Positions 12,781 through 25,744 of a DNA stretch of 64,000 nt are shown one piece after another. The DNA is from Prosapia bicincta (taxonomy: Eukaryota; Arthropoda; Insecta; Hemiptera; Cercopidae): assembly GCA_036971475.1 (NCBI GenBank), contig JBAIZL010000004.1, positions 66,448,510-66,512,509 of the forward strand, written 5' to 3'. The notes under the pieces were generated by a model, which worked only from the letters and a program-made list of their open reading frames with translations, did not search any database and was not told the DNA's origin. Numbering within the stretch: the first letter of the stretch is position 1; each line of letters opens with the position of its first letter. The translations under genes and the position numbers were made by a program.

Positions 12781-13699
12781 TGCTTGTTAGGTTATTCCTT
12801 ATAAAGAGAGCAATTAAGTATTTTACACTGTGGAGGAAAGTTAACCGACGACATGACTAATATACACGCATTTACACTTATTGAAACCGCACGGCTAGAT
12901 GTTCTCGTAACCAGAGTCTATGTAAATTAGACGATAGAGGCCGGGACAAAGAAGCAGTTCTCGGTGTTTATACACTCTCTTAATTGAACAGATAATGCTC
13001 GGATATAAATACACAACTTAAGTCTAGGCTATTATTGTATTTAAATATCCTGAACAGACCGCTGCAGAACCGTGCACTGTTACAGAGCCATGCGTCTTGA
13101 AAACAAGCGAGTTAATGCTAAGTAGTATTAATGGAGTGGTAATCGATTCGGTTACTTTATTTGTAATACATTGAAACCAGTTCAACAATCATTCTACGTT
13201 TCTCTTTTATTGTAAGTTTTGTTGTAAGTTATGCTTTGGTACGGGTTGAATGGGAGACTTGAATGGTGGTAAAAGAATACCTGGATGCACTTTGGCTTTC
13301 GTCTTACTCAGTTTGTGAGCATGGAGAGAAAGTTATGCTTTTTTTACTTGGCTGCCATTTTCAGAACTTTCAGGGAGGCAAACTATTGGGAGATTAAGGA
13401 AATCCCAAAGTTGATTTATTAGAAAGGGATTAGTTGGTAGGGTAGGTTGTTTGGTGTTCTAGGAATCAAGTAGGTAGATTTTGTTTGAGACAGAGATAAA
13501 AGAGTGTTTGTGAAGGGTGATCCGGTAGAATGTGAGTAAGCGTTGATGAAGTTTTTGCGAGTCAAGGTAAACCAGGTGATCTGGAGTGAGGGGTACCAAG
13601 GCCCCCACATCCCAAGAAGGGGAGCCAAAGCTCTTTGGAACAGTCAATAGGGCAGTGTCAAGTAAATTAAAGATTTATGCGATAGCACAGACCGAAAAG

Positions 13700-14240
13700 T
13701 AGAAAGAACATGATTTTTAATATACGATTGACTACAATGTCTCGTAACCACAGCAACTGGGATTATATACACGACCTCACAGATATGCCAAGTAGCGACC
13801 GTAATAAAACTAGTAAGTGTAGTGAAGTCCTATGAATTATAGTGGGTAATAAAATGCAGATATAAGTTTTTAAACTTGGAGACTTGTGAGCAAGGGTAGG
13901 AATAAGGTAAGGGCATGACACATTCTGGTAGAGTTTATCAGGAGATCATACTCCATGGTACAGTACCTAAACCAAACCTACTCTCTAATGGACTATAATC
14001 GTTACACAAACTTTAAGTTTAATTTTATTCACTTATAATGTTGGTAATTATAATTTGACGTAGAAGTGTCGAACTTTAAGTTGAGGAATACCTATTTATG
14101 AAATGGTTACTTAAAGGTAAAGATGAGGGATAAAACCAAGACATTTTAGTTTCAAAAGCTGACACTAATACTGTCAATTCTACGCACTTATATGGTTTCA
14201 ACAAATCTAACGGTTAAACTAAGAGTAAAGGAAAGATATA
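13700..14240 (+). repeat. Diverged tandem duplication, unit 1
   Basis: Pairs with 14340-14940. Shared blocks in the same order include AGCGACCGTAATAAAACTAG, GGAGACTTGTGAGCAAGG, a TAAGGTAAGG stretch, and AATCTAACGGTTAAACTAA. Offsets between blocks range from 641 to 717 bp, so the copies have gained indels. No coding frame is conserved between them. Confidence 0.8.
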
Positions 14241-14339
14241 GTGATGGAAAAGCAGAGTGAACGGTTTGTTCCAAAAGAAATTACTGAATTGATAAACAAA
14301 ATTAAAATGAAAGGTTAATGCGAAGGTACAAACTGAAAA

Positions 14340-14940
14340 TTAGAAAGTCAATAACTTTAAATAGACGTTTAACTACAACGCCTCGTAACCTAAGCAGGTG
14401 GAATTAAATATAGGACCTCGCAGACACGCCAACTAGCGACCGTAATAAAACTAGTAGGCGCAGTGTAGACGTATGAAGTAAAGAGGGTAGTAAGTTAAGC
14501 TCATGTCTTGAGATTTTTGTTGTATTTTTAATTTATCAGCCAATATAGTTCTTATATCTTCTATGAAGGTTAGGAGACTTGTGAGCAAGGATAGTATTAA
14601 GGTAAGGTAAGGTCATAACACAATCTAGTAAAGTGCATCACGAGACCATGGTCCAATCCTAAGACAGAGATCATGGTAAAAAAGCTGACCAACTCTATAA
14701 CGAGGTCTAGCCGTACATCCACTTTACTTTTCGATTAATCAATGAAATTGAACACCCTTAATTAGTAAATGGTAATTACAATTGGACATAGAACTGTCGG
14801 TCTTTAGCTTGAAGAATAAAATGGCTGTCCAAAACCTAAAATAAAGTATAAAATCAAAACATTTCAGTTACAAAATCTGACACCAATCATGTTGATCTAG
14901 GCGCATATAGGGTTACATTAAATCTAACGGTTAAACTAAC
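14340..14940 (+). repeat. Diverged tandem duplication, unit 2
   Basis: Second copy of the unit at 13700-14240, with the same block order. An additional ~60 bp sits between the AGCGACCG block and the GGAGACTTGTGAGC block. Confidence 0.8.
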
Positions 14941-15689
14941 AAGATTTCTGAAACTGAAGGACGTAATGTAGAAGATACGGCTGGCAAAGGGTTTCATAAT
15001 GGCAGAACACGTATTCAAACGTAGAGCAAACGTTCACTTTATGGGCGTTGTGTCCAACACTCCCAAACTGAGACGACTCGTTGCCAGAGTCTACACATAA
15101 ACAACGCATCTTAACGACCTTTTAAACGCCGCTTCCAGTGATAATGTGTTGCTGGGCGGCCGCGGCCATGCTTCATGCAGATTGCCATCTCCTTAATGGT
15201 TCTAATTAATTGCCAAGACTTACAACAGATAACCGAAGCATGTTACTAGCAATTACGCGTTTGATTGTATTCACGTTAAGTTGTTTATAATAGCTTTTGT
15301 ATCTGTGCCCCGCGTAACATATTTTCCGTTTTAAAGCGTAATGTAGCGTGGTTTATCTATAAAGGACTGATATTTTAGAAATTATTCGTCAATATTTCTT
15401 TGTTCAATTCAAAAAATAAAAGCCTTATATATTCTGTTCTCTGCTTTCTCCCTCGTAGCGAGAATCTACATCTATTCATTCCGGCTTAGTTTGACTTCGG
15501 ATGGCATTATATGCTACACGCCATAAACTCCCCTTATTACCAGAACCGGTGATCACTATTTCATTTCCGTACTTTTATCTTTCTTGCTTGGTTATCGTTC
15601 TCCGTAGCAGGTGTAACCGGTACTCAGCTACGAAAGACACCGATAGAGAGTAGGTCTGAGATCCTACACACCTGATAAGTTATTCTTCT

Positions 15690-15697
15690 TTCATCCC

Positions 15698-15745
<48 letters not shown>
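15690..15745. repeat. (CTGT)n/(CT)n microsatellite
   Basis: A short CTGT run followed by uninterrupted CT dinucleotides. Confidence 0.95.
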
Positions 15746-15753
<8 letters not shown>

Positions 15754-15829
15754 GGGGGGATAACTACAACAATTCTCTATTTATATGCTGCCGAAAATCT
15801 CTTTTTCTTTCTCTCTCGCTCTGTATGTG

Positions 15830-15958
<129 letters not shown>

Positions 15959-15959
15959 A

Positions 15960-16240
15960 CTGCGCGTGCGTTTTTCCGTCTGTTTCTTTCTCTCTCTTTC
16001 TTATTTGTCTGTCTTACTCTCTTTCTTTCATTCTCTCTCTCCCCCTTCTCATTCTCCCCCCTCTCTCTCTCTCTGTCCCTCTTATAGCCTATTAATCTCT
16101 CTTTTGTCGTTATTTCTCTCTCTCTTTTTGTTTCCCTTCCCCCCTCTCTCTGTATTTGTAAGGGGGCGTTTGTCTTTCCTTTTGTCTCTTTCTCTCTCTT
16201 TTTATCAGTGTCTCTCTCTTTTTTATAATTTCTCTCCCAG
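15960..16240. repeat. CT-rich low-complexity tract
   Basis: Imperfect CT/TTTC-rich sequence following the (TG)n run. Its open frames are Ser/Leu/Phe-rich artefacts. Confidence 0.85.
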
Positions 16241-16334
16241 GTTTCACAAATCCTAAATAAAACCGTAATATAGGCTTCTTTTATACATTGAGAATGTAGT
16301 TTTATTATTGCAAGGCAATGTTAGGCCATTAGTC

Positions 16335-16862
16335 GAGTTTGTTGTTGTCTGGTTGTGTGGTTATGCCGAGTTTGTTGTTGTCTGGTTGTGTGGTTATATC
16401 GAGTTTGTTGTTGTCTGGTTGTGTGGTTATGCCGAGTTTGTTGTTGTCTGGTTGTGTGGTTATATCGAGTTTGTTGTTGTCTGGTTGTGTGGTTATGCCG
16501 AGTTTGTTGTTGTCTGGTTGTGTGGTTATATTGAGTTTGTTGTTGGCTGGTTGTGTGGTTATGTCGAGTTTGTTGTTGTCTGGTTGTGTGCTTATGCATA
16601 GTTTGTTGTTGTCTGATTGTGTGCTTATGCAGAGTTTGTTGTTGTCTTGTTGTGTGGTTATGCCAAGTTTGTTGTTGTCTGGTTGTGTGGTTATGCCGAG
16701 TTTGTTGTTGTCTGGTTGTGTGCTTATGCAGAGTTTGTTGTTGTCTGGTTGTGTGGTTATGCCGAGTTTGTTGTTGTCTGGTTGTGTGCTTATGCAGAGT
16801 TTGTTGTTGTCTGGTTGTGTGGTTATGTCGAGTTTGTTGTTGTCTGGTTGTGTGGTTGTGCC
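16335..16862. repeat. 33-bp minisatellite, 16 copies
   Basis: Unit: GAGTTTGTTGTTGTCTGG then TTGTGTGGTTATGCC. The array is 528 bp, exactly 16 x 33, without indels. The last three bases of the unit vary (GCC, ATC, GTC, GCA) and GGTTAT alternates with GCTTAT. The unit is 11 codons, so several forward frames and one reverse frame are open for 97 to 188 residues. In the first six units GCC and ATC/ATT endings alternate, which suggests growth by two-unit blocks. Confidence 0.97.
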
Positions 16863-17104
16863 GAGTTGCTGTGTCGTGTTTGTGCAAAGGTTCTGATGAT
16901 CGAATACAAATCTCTTTTAACCTAGTTTATACGAATTAGGATCTGAAAGCCCCTATAATAAAAATTGTGAAAGAAATAATGGTAAGAAAAGTGTATTTAA
17001 ATAATCTACTTTTCAAATAAAGAAGCAATTTTGTTTGCAAAAAGAGTTCGAAAACATTTTCTGATAACAGAAAGTTTAGCGTGATGTTAACCTATAGATA
17101 GAAG

Positions 17105-17275
17105 GATTTTACTATCTCTATCTCTTTCTGCACTATCTCTCTCTGCACTGTCTCTCTTTCTGCACTAATTCTCTCTCTGCACTTTCTCTCTCTTTCTCCT
17201 CTATCTCTCTTCCTTTACGCTCTCAGCACTATATATCTCTCAGTATTCACTTCTCTCTCTATATATTCACTCTTC
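17105..17275. repeat. CT-rich imperfect repeat
   Basis: Repeats of CTCTCTCTGCACT and related strings, grading into AT-rich sequence. Confidence 0.85.
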
Positions 17276-20200
17276 AATAATTCACACTTTTAACTATTTA
17301 ATATTTTGTCTGTATTAAACCAACGATTATGTAAAACTTAGGTAAAAACTACAAAACAAAATAATTAAGTTCTGCTTACAAAATTGTTTCGCAGAACAAT
17401 CGTACATGTATTGTTCTTTATCGAAATATAGTTTTCAAAACGTCTTTACTCGTTAAGTATCAGATTTGTTTCATCGTGAATCGTGCAATTTTTCTATTGT
17501 ACCCCTAAAGGTACCCGATTTGTAACTTTATACTTCTTCAGGCGTTTTATAGCCTATACCTACCTTCAAGATTACACCTAATCTAATTTGTTGTTACTGT
17601 TATCAAGTTCCACTTAATTATTCATTTCTATTCCTATTTGTTATTAGTTTTATATATATTTCTGATATGAGTAACACATCACTTTAGTATCGGCTTTAAA
17701 TACAGACCAGTCATCTTCATACACACATCCAGTCGCCAGTCCCTTACCATATATATAAAATAAATATTTGCCTGGATAAAAAACTTTATCCGTCTCAAGC
17801 AAAATAAAAACGCAAAAAATAGCCACTTTTTCATTCCACCCTAATTACAAAACGCCCTGTTCTCATATTTCTACGCTACACAAGCTCGAGGATCATCAAA
17901 TCTTCTGACCGTCTCTTGCTGTAGCAACGCATACGGTTGAATTGGTTATCCCTTTTTCAATGCGAATAATTTAGGGTCGAGATTCCAACAATCTAAGTAC
18001 ATATCTTTTTAGTGGAAACGTTTTAAAAGCTAGCGTCAATTACAATTGTTTCTAATAAGATTAGTTTCTGAAAAATGTTCAAAAGTTTTCCCAGTGGCAA
18101 CAATTTTACATTGCGACACTGTGCAAAAGTTTATAAATAAATTTCAAATGACTGGTTCCGTAGCAAATGCACCTTGTACTATCGAGGCTGATTTTATCGA
18201 TAAGTTTTATAAGATTTTGTAAAGTTCATGTAATTGAATATAACAACTAGAATAATAAATTAATATTAATTTCCATATATCGAACAGACAGAGATGTAGA
18301 TTATCCAAGCTGTATGAATATCGATTTGTACCATTTACTACGACAGCCCATGTCAGTTTCAAAAGGTCTTTATTTACGATAACAATCTAATAGAAACGTC
18401 ACTTCAATCTGCTGACTCGATGTTCTCACAAAGGCCAGATGTAATAACTGGTGAACCTTAGCGCGTGCATTTACAATAAACTTAAAGATTTATGCCTGAG
18501 TTATAAAGCAGAGTTGGGAAGATTTATGGTGGGTCCGGACACGTGGCGCGTTCATTACTCCCGCGGAGATACTTCGTTTAAATAAATTAGACGCTTCAAA
18601 AAAATTAGGAACAGGCCAGCTAAATATTACGGCTAACTTGTATTTTTTTAAAATATAAGGCCAATAAGTCTAATTCGATCATGATGGTTTTGTTTCTTTC
18701 CTCCCGCCCATCAGTTTACTTCTTGACAGCTGTAATGCGGTCTGAGAGTACACCCATTATACAAAATGTAGGAATGTACTTACTATAAGACACAATGAAA
18801 GCACATTTTGTTTACTCTCTGCAATTATAGATTCCTTTATCCTTGATTAAGAAATAGGCCGTTGTTGATTCACTCCTTCACGCTATGCAACTCAAATAGA
18901 TGGTCTTTTTTTGAAATCTTTCTCTTTTTATTAGTTATAATTTTTAAAATTTTCCATTTTACTTTCATCACACACATAACTTATAACATTAATCATATGC
19001 CTACAGTAACACTCTTTTATATAAATGAGGACGAATGTTTCAGGAGATGTGCCCTTTCTTAACTCAGACCGTAAATAACCTTTTGTTTCTGAAGGATAGG
19101 TTGTAATAGAAACACATAATTTAACCTAATTTCGTAAATTCAAAATACACACAAAACAATCTCAATAAATAAGGTTGAATTCAACATCACAAACAACAAT
19201 ATATTCAACTCTTTTATATTCACTCACAAATCACAACAGTAATAGACTTTGCTGAGGACCTCATGTCCAAAAAACAGTAATTGTACAAACCTATCAAATT
19301 TGTACAAATTCTTCACCGAATTACTAAGAATATAAAACTAGATTGTATAAAAAAACATTTATAATAATATTGACAAAAGTATTTTGGAACAATTACTCTA
19401 AAAACTCTTTCTATGTGACCTAGTAGATCGATTTACTCTAACGTTAAAATCACCTAATTTAAATTCCTGCCCTACGTTATCCTTAAAAAACCTATGTTAC
19501 AGTCTGAACTGATAAAGGGACACACTCCAAACGACCAACGGAATTTATACATCGCGTTCAAAAAGTCACTCCTCAGTAGCGTCTTTGATTCATTATTTAC
19601 ATTACTCCCCTATCTGGCCCCTCACCCGACCTGACATACAAGATGGTTTCATGCTGTTGTAGCCTTTGGTTGCATCGGCAGAGTATTGCTGAGGAACTTG
19701 TATACGGGAGGAAAATTGGAGTCGTACAATTAAAGCTAAGAAGTTTTTTTTTTAACGCATTCTACAAAAAACGTAGGAAGGAATAGGCACTATTGTACGT
19801 GTTTACATATAGCTAAATGTTAATCTGTATGAACATAAATTATTTTTTTAAGTTTAAGCTTATGGTTTAAATATTTTTTTGGTAAAAAAAATTAAAAAAT
19901 AAAAGTACTTGACTAGTTATATATTGCAAAGTTTTTAACCCTTAAAACTGAACACATAAGTCTGAACTAAACAAAGAAATTCCGTTCTTTAACGTTGGAG
20001 TCTTCAAATGAATTTGGGTCAAACAAAAAATCCCCCTCAAGGACCCATTAGTCGCTTTACATGACGTCTATAATATTAAAGAGAACCAATTTCTTTATTT
20101 TTCATAAACTTTTTTTTATTCGAATGGGGTTTTCATAAAACGTACCGTTTTTGAGTTATTCGCATAAAGCGTTTAAAAAACTTGATTGATTATGAAAAGC

Positions 20201-20810
20201 TAAAAGCATTCAAATAAATTTTGAATTTTAAAATTTACATCTCTGTGATGAGCTAGATTCGCCCTCAGGGTAGAAGCACATATCGACTCTATCTAACTTT
20301 GGTTATTTGAATTATTTTACAACTATTGTCAATATTTTAGTAAGCGATCAAGTTTTAGGAAATTCGGAGCGGAAAATGCTCAGTAGCTTGTCGATTGAAA
20401 ATCTATCAAATGTGTTACTTCTATTTTACTACAAACATGTTTACAAGTTATTTACTTTGTTAAACCATTGTACCAAGTTGCTAAATGGGTAACAATAGCC
20501 CGGAGTTACTTTAATAGGTTAATTTATATTGTCAGCATTTAGAGCACTATGCTTCAACACAAATTTGCATTTGAATTCAATTCTAAGTTATTTCACATTC
20601 ACATTTGCATTTGTATGTAGCTAATATTACAGACAATGTGATTGCTCTTCGCTATTTTACTCTATATATAATCCTTGCACGTTATAGTTAATAATTTTAC
20701 CTTATTGTAAAATTTTGTTTCAACAATTAAACTGCATATTTTATGTATTATACTTACGTTTAATATATTATTTAATGTATAATATATTATATTAACATGT
20801 TATATTGACC
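17276..20810. other. Intergenic, no recognised gene
   Basis: AT-rich sequence. The short open frames at 18862-19062 and 20307-20492 show no family motif. No transposon ends or RNA genes identified. Confidence 0.45.
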
Positions 20811-20814
20811 AAAG

Positions 20815-21330
20815 GCAGAGAGCAAAACTGGCTTCATAATAAATGGGAAAATCGTTCGTTATAGTAAAGAGGTAAAATACTTAAGCCTAACGTTGAACGC
20901 TGAACGAAACTGGAATCCCACGTGAAGAAAGAAATAGATGAACTGGAGAACCGGTACAGAAGACTTGCGTGACTCACATAGGTCGGTATTCTGAGTTGTG
21001 GCCCTACAATAAATTGCTGTTGTACAAGCAAGTGCTCAAGCCCGTGTGGGCATAGGGGTTGCTCCTCTGGGGCTGCTGTCTGCAAATTAACGAGTGCTTC
21101 CAATGTAAAGTGTTGAGCCATAATGAGGGCTCCATGGTGCGTCCAAAGCACTGTCATACACAGATACCTCAAGATGAAGAGCGTGCGAGTTTAGTCCGCA
21201 GCTTCAGCAGTGAATCACTTCGAACGGCTCCACACAGGAGTCTTACAGCTCCACGGCTGGTTCACACGCTCCCAGTCTAAACATAAGGGCAATAAGTGTT
21301 TGGACCTGGTTCCAAAACAACATTAACTGC
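20815..21330 (+). pseudogene. Jockey-type non-LTR retrotransposon RT end, frameshifted
   Basis: Three forward frames together give the end of a Jockey-clade reverse transcriptase. Near 20840-20920 one frame reads NGKIVRYSKEVKYL followed by a LTLNAERNWNP block, matching the family's 'YLGV.LD..L.W..H' region. A shift leads to HVKKEIDELENRYRRL. Near 20990-21060 another frame gives LWPYNKLLLYKQVLKPVW. Near 21120-21180 a third gives MRAPWCVQSTVIHRYLK, matching the typical 'M..APWYV.N..IH.DL' motif. Several frameshifts and a stop break it, and the catalytic palm (YADD box) is absent upstream, so this is a 5'-truncated dead copy. The family call rests on motif order. Confidence 0.8.
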
Positions 21331-21470
21331 GCCTAATCAGCAGTACTTGAATACAAAATCGGTGTCGTTCACTGGAACAAGCCTGACGTTTTTCATCCTC
21401 CCTCAGAAAACAAGCTGCTACATAGGACTCGTCTTACAGCACATAATAAAATATTATATAATATTATTTA

Positions 21471-21478
21471 TTATATAG
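21471..21478. repeat. hAT target-site duplication, left
   Basis: TTATATAG, identical to 22090-22097. It fits the hAT 8-bp preference with T at position 2 and A at position 7. Confidence 0.85.
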
Positions 21479-22089
21479 GAGTGGCAGCTGGTGCCTAAAA
21501 CCTAGGTGGTTTGTAGATCGTAAAGTGTTAGTTTTTTTAAAGTCCAGAAATCGTTATCATAAAAACCTTAAGGGGCTGTTATAGAGAAAATAGATAAATA
21601 CCGCTTAATACTTTGTGATTTATTCTATTGAAGGACATTTCTTATTTTATTTTAACTTAGCCTATCAGCCTGGTACATGGATAGTCTTCCTGAATCCTTC
21701 ACGCGCGTTAGGGCTACTAACCGCATGCGCATGTGAGAATGAGGCAGCTCGAGAGAGGTTGGCTGCCACGAGGGCTTAGTGGGCTTTGGAGGCTCAAACC
21801 AGGCCGTTTTAGATTATCTTAACCTTATAATGCTTTTTCTCCTTTAGTAGTGACGTCACCCTGCAACCAGGCCGAACAACCCTATCTGCGACTGAACGAA
21901 CGGTCATACGGTCGCTGCGGCTCTAAAGTTTTTATTACTATTTATAATGATGATCCTGTTATATAATGAATAATCGCTCGTAACAATGCACATAAATCTT
22001 ACATAATTAATACATTTATTATTATTTTTTCTATTGATCTCTGGTTTAAGGGTTGCGCGACCGTATAACCTGCCTACGGCCAGCCACTG
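21479..22089. mobile_element. Non-autonomous hAT-type DNA transposon
   Basis: This 611-bp element starts GAGTGGCAGCTGG and ends in the reverse complement of CAGTGGCTGGCCG. These imperfect terminal inverted repeats match the CAGTGGC-type ends common in hAT elements. It is flanked by a perfect 8-bp duplication TTATATAG. The interior has a GC-richer middle and no transposase-like frame, so it would depend on transposase made elsewhere. The first base of the left end (G instead of C) is probably a mutation. It lies about 150 bp past the recognisable end of the Jockey fragment. Confidence 0.88.
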
Positions 22090-22097
22090 TTATATAG
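22090..22097. repeat. hAT target-site duplication, right
   Basis: TTATATAG, identical to 21471-21478. Confidence 0.85.
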
Positions 22098-22471
22098 TAT
22101 ATAAATCGTAATGTACTTTATAGTATTTATTGCATATTACATTTTAAGCTATTGGATCTACGAAAGAAAACATAGAAAAACGAGACTGAAAATAACAACG
22201 CAGAGTAATCAGGTTTTGTTTCTTACAAAATATAATTTGTTTCATTCTTTAAACATTTTGTAAAAGTAATTCCGTTAATAATATTGTAACCTATTTACAA
22301 AAAAAAAACCTAAGCTTTTAGTGTGAGTGTAGCTATGCAGACTATCCTATAAGCTTAAGAAATTTTGATCCATTTGTTCAAGTAAAATGTTTTCGTAAAA
22401 TCAATTTTTTTTCTACTTAGGCTACTTATTTCCACATATTTATAGTACATCCCTTATATTTAATAAACTTT

Positions 22472-22720
22472 CTAGGTGTATTTGTTAAGAAAGGCTATAA
22501 TCGGGTTGAAATTAAGGTTCGTAGCGTCACTGGTTGAAAAGATTTCGTCTTGGCCGGAGTTAAAGGTACCAGCCAAACTCAGAAATGACTCAGAATTCAA
22601 TGACACAAGTTCGATAAATTGCTGTAAATACTGTATTGAAGTCCGTGCAATTACCGTGAAAATATTTTGCACCGATGAAGAGGCATTAGATCGTTGATTT
22701 CCAGTAGGGACTATTTTCTA
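22472..22720 (-). other. Short coding-like stretch, open on both strands
   Basis: About 220 bp of more balanced composition is open on both strands. The minus-strand frame (about 80 residues, ending in TAG) includes QNIFTVIARTSIQYLQQF and has no domain I recognise. The plus-strand frame (22476-22697) follows a TTTCTAG that could be a splice acceptor. Either could be a single exon or a transposon fragment, and I cannot choose between them. Confidence 0.18.
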
Positions 22721-22730
22721 ATTATTTGGA

Positions 22731-25185
22731 TTTGTATAGTTTCTTTAGACGATAAATCAAATTTGTCTAAAGCCAGCTATAGTTTCAGCCTCCTTAAATG
22801 AAGAATTTACTTAAATTATGCCTCTGCAAAAAAACTGCTAATACAATCTTCAACCCTAAATTGTTTCTCAGGAGCGTAGCAAAGGTTATGTCAGGAGGGG
22901 GAATCGAAATGTCGAAGAAGGAACCTTATAAAACTTCGAAAACTTCAACTTCTAGAAATCATATTTTATTTCACACGTAACATCACAGAGGCGTTGGAAA
23001 GCTGTTTTGCCAAAACGTAGTAATAAATGTATTTCCTTTGCTAAACACTGTGCCAATTTAGTAATCTTATCACCAATGACCAATAAGTTCGTAACAAAAA
23101 GTGAAGAAAATGTTATTTACCATACTTTGTACGTACAATTATAGGCTTATTACCTTTATAAATCGTAGCCAATACTACCTCTGATGCCTATTTGTGGAGT
23201 AAATTGCTAGAAGTTTGGTGACAAGAAGGGTTACTCCCTTCCTTTACAGGGCTAAATAGTAAACCTAGACTTCTCAAATTGTTACTCCTAGAAGAGTAAA
23301 ATATACGTGCTCTTAGATGAATGCTTTCCGCGATTTATTAATCTTGCACTTGCACCGGTTGTCGCCAAGTGTCTTCACACTAGATTAAAGACAAATCAAA
23401 GTCCCGTCACACGCCAGAGCAGTGCAAGTAGTTTGAATATGCAACGACTGCTCGCCGGAAGTAATTTCAGTTTGCATTAACGCTACAAGGGAAGTGCCAC
23501 TTAAACAGTTGTTCCGTATTACACGTGTGGATCTTAATTTACGGTAAGACCATTCCGCTTTAGCTGGTAGAAAAGTTTCATTTGCACTTTAATGTGTATT
23601 TATGACGGGATACGTTTTAGCGCTTGATTAGTCTAAGTCCTTTCAAATTAAATTGTGTTTTTTTTTTTAACAAATTGGATAGAATTGCTCTTACTATTCC
23701 TCTTTTCTCTTTTCTAACGAAACACTACTTTCAATAGGAACAACATAAACCATGCACATACAACATAGAGTAGTTAATACCAAAACCTACCACATATTTC
23801 TTTCTGTATTATTGATTTGAATTGTGGCCTATATAGAACGAGGCCTAGGCGTCAGGAATTTTCAGCAATAAATAGACATTATTGATGAAATAAATTTTAA
23901 TAAATGATATGAAACGTAAATCTAAAATTATAAGGTACATTATTAAGTAAGAGAGAATTGCTTATTCTTTGTTTAGAAAAACTAACGTAATCTTGTAAAA
24001 TGTAAAAACCTTTGGCAAAAGCTTAGTTTCTATGGATAAAACCATTTTGAGAACATATTTCCAGTCATCACATCCGATTCCCTGATGTTTTATTCACCGA
24101 ATAAAATATGCAAATGTAAAAAAAATTCCAATTTTTCTAGTCCAATTTTGTGAGATATTTTACTTTGTTTTGTTAAACGTTAAAATATTTGTAATAATTC
24201 TTGGAGTTTAATCTAATATATGTTTTTGACTCCTATTATAAGTGAAAAAGAAGAATTTAATTAGATAATATTTTGAATGGTTCTTCGACACGCCATATAT
24301 CTTCCCAGTGTCTTTTGGAAGATGCCATTTTTATTTTTAATATTATTTTATATTAGAGGGTACACATATGTTTAGTCTTATTTGAGCTTTTTGCATAAGT
24401 AGGGACATTTGAAGTTCAAGATTTGTTAATGAAAATCCCTATTTCCTCTTTATGTGTCTTCTCCTAACGGTGATCCACCTTCCTTAAACGTACACAATCT
24501 ATTTGGCTTTGTGTGTCACATCTTTCTGCACAGTTTTTCAATATATTATCCGTACGTCCGTCGGAGCATCCTACAGTCCGATTGTTTTTAAGCTTTAATT
24601 ATACGAGACATTAACCTTGACTGATTTTCCTCGTACAACAGACATGCACTCAAATGTCATCTGGTATTGGATTATATCTTCTCTAATTTTTTATTCTTTG
24701 CAAATCGCCTTCTTCTTCTTGTTTTTCCTTCTTAATAAGTGTCACGAAGCTCGTATCCGCATCAATAGTTTTGCTTATTTATATATGTGTTTGTTTACCT
24801 ACGGAAGTCCGATGTATACAAGTACACGTCTACATGGTATTGAGGTTTAAAAATCCGTAAACAATTGTTTGCTAAAGGACACCATCTCTTCTTGTTTATA
24901 AACATATTACTGTTATGAACATCGTGATTTTGTATCCGACAATTTTGGACTGCCCGAAAATTAATATCGCGATTATCGTTTTAAACCTTAAACTTATTCC
25001 AATTTTGGTTAAATAGATTTTGGTAATTTAAATTTTTTTATCTGTTAACGCCTGATAACTGCTATGATTGTTTATTTCGCTTTTATAATATAAGGCGGTC
25101 AGAGCCAGATTGGACCAACCCTTACTTTTCAAGAAATTAAATTATATATTGAGATAGGTGTTGCAACAAATTCATTTTACTGTCA
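22731..25185. other. Intergenic, no recognised gene
   Basis: AT-rich sequence. Nothing with motif support was seen on either strand. Confidence 0.45.
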
Positions 25186-25186
25186 G

Positions 25187-25590
25187 AGTGGTATGCTCTC
25201 AAGGTCTTTTAGGTGGGTAATGCCCACCTAGTACCAAGTCTCCAGTCTGTGGGTCCGGGACTTAGGTGAGCCACCTGGGAGTAGATAAAGATCCGATTGC
25301 ACTACCTGGACCGAACTTAGACGGAGTATAGAGGAAATCTGGCCTTTAGGAAGGTTCTCCTGGTCCCGAGTAGTACTGGAAAAGCGTTCCAACTGATGTC
25401 CCTGGTTGGAGTTCGTCTCGTCCCAGGGGGGAGGGCGGTAACCAGAGTAGGGCTTATAGCCAGGTTATGGACTTTTACATCGTGGTACCACGGGTCATGC
25501 CACCAAGCCCCCCTTTCGGGCCTGACGCTAGGTACCCTTGACAGGGGTTACGAGTTTGAGGCCGGGTTAATGGCCGTAGAGGTTTGATAT
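25187..25590 (+). repeat. GC-richer unclassified repeat, copy 1
   Basis: This stretch is noticeably GC-richer than its surroundings and pairs with 25745-26065. Shared blocks in order are GTGGTATRCYMTCAAGGT, CTGGCCTTTRGGAA followed by CTGGT...AGTAGT.C..GAAAAG, and CTGGTTRGAGTTC.. TCGTC. It contains a 63-residue frame without known motifs. The style suggests part of a decayed retroelement, but no protein match is evident. Confidence 0.65.
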
Positions 25591-25744
25591 GCTAGGCTAA
25601 AGATGTTTTCTACATGAAGGTTCTAAAAATTGTGTTTTTTGACAAAGAAGGAAAGGGTGGAAAACTAGGCACTCTTTTGCCACACTCTTCTTTGTTTCAG
25701 CATCTTTTTTTCTTCTTCAAACTTTTTAAAACACTGCCTCATAT

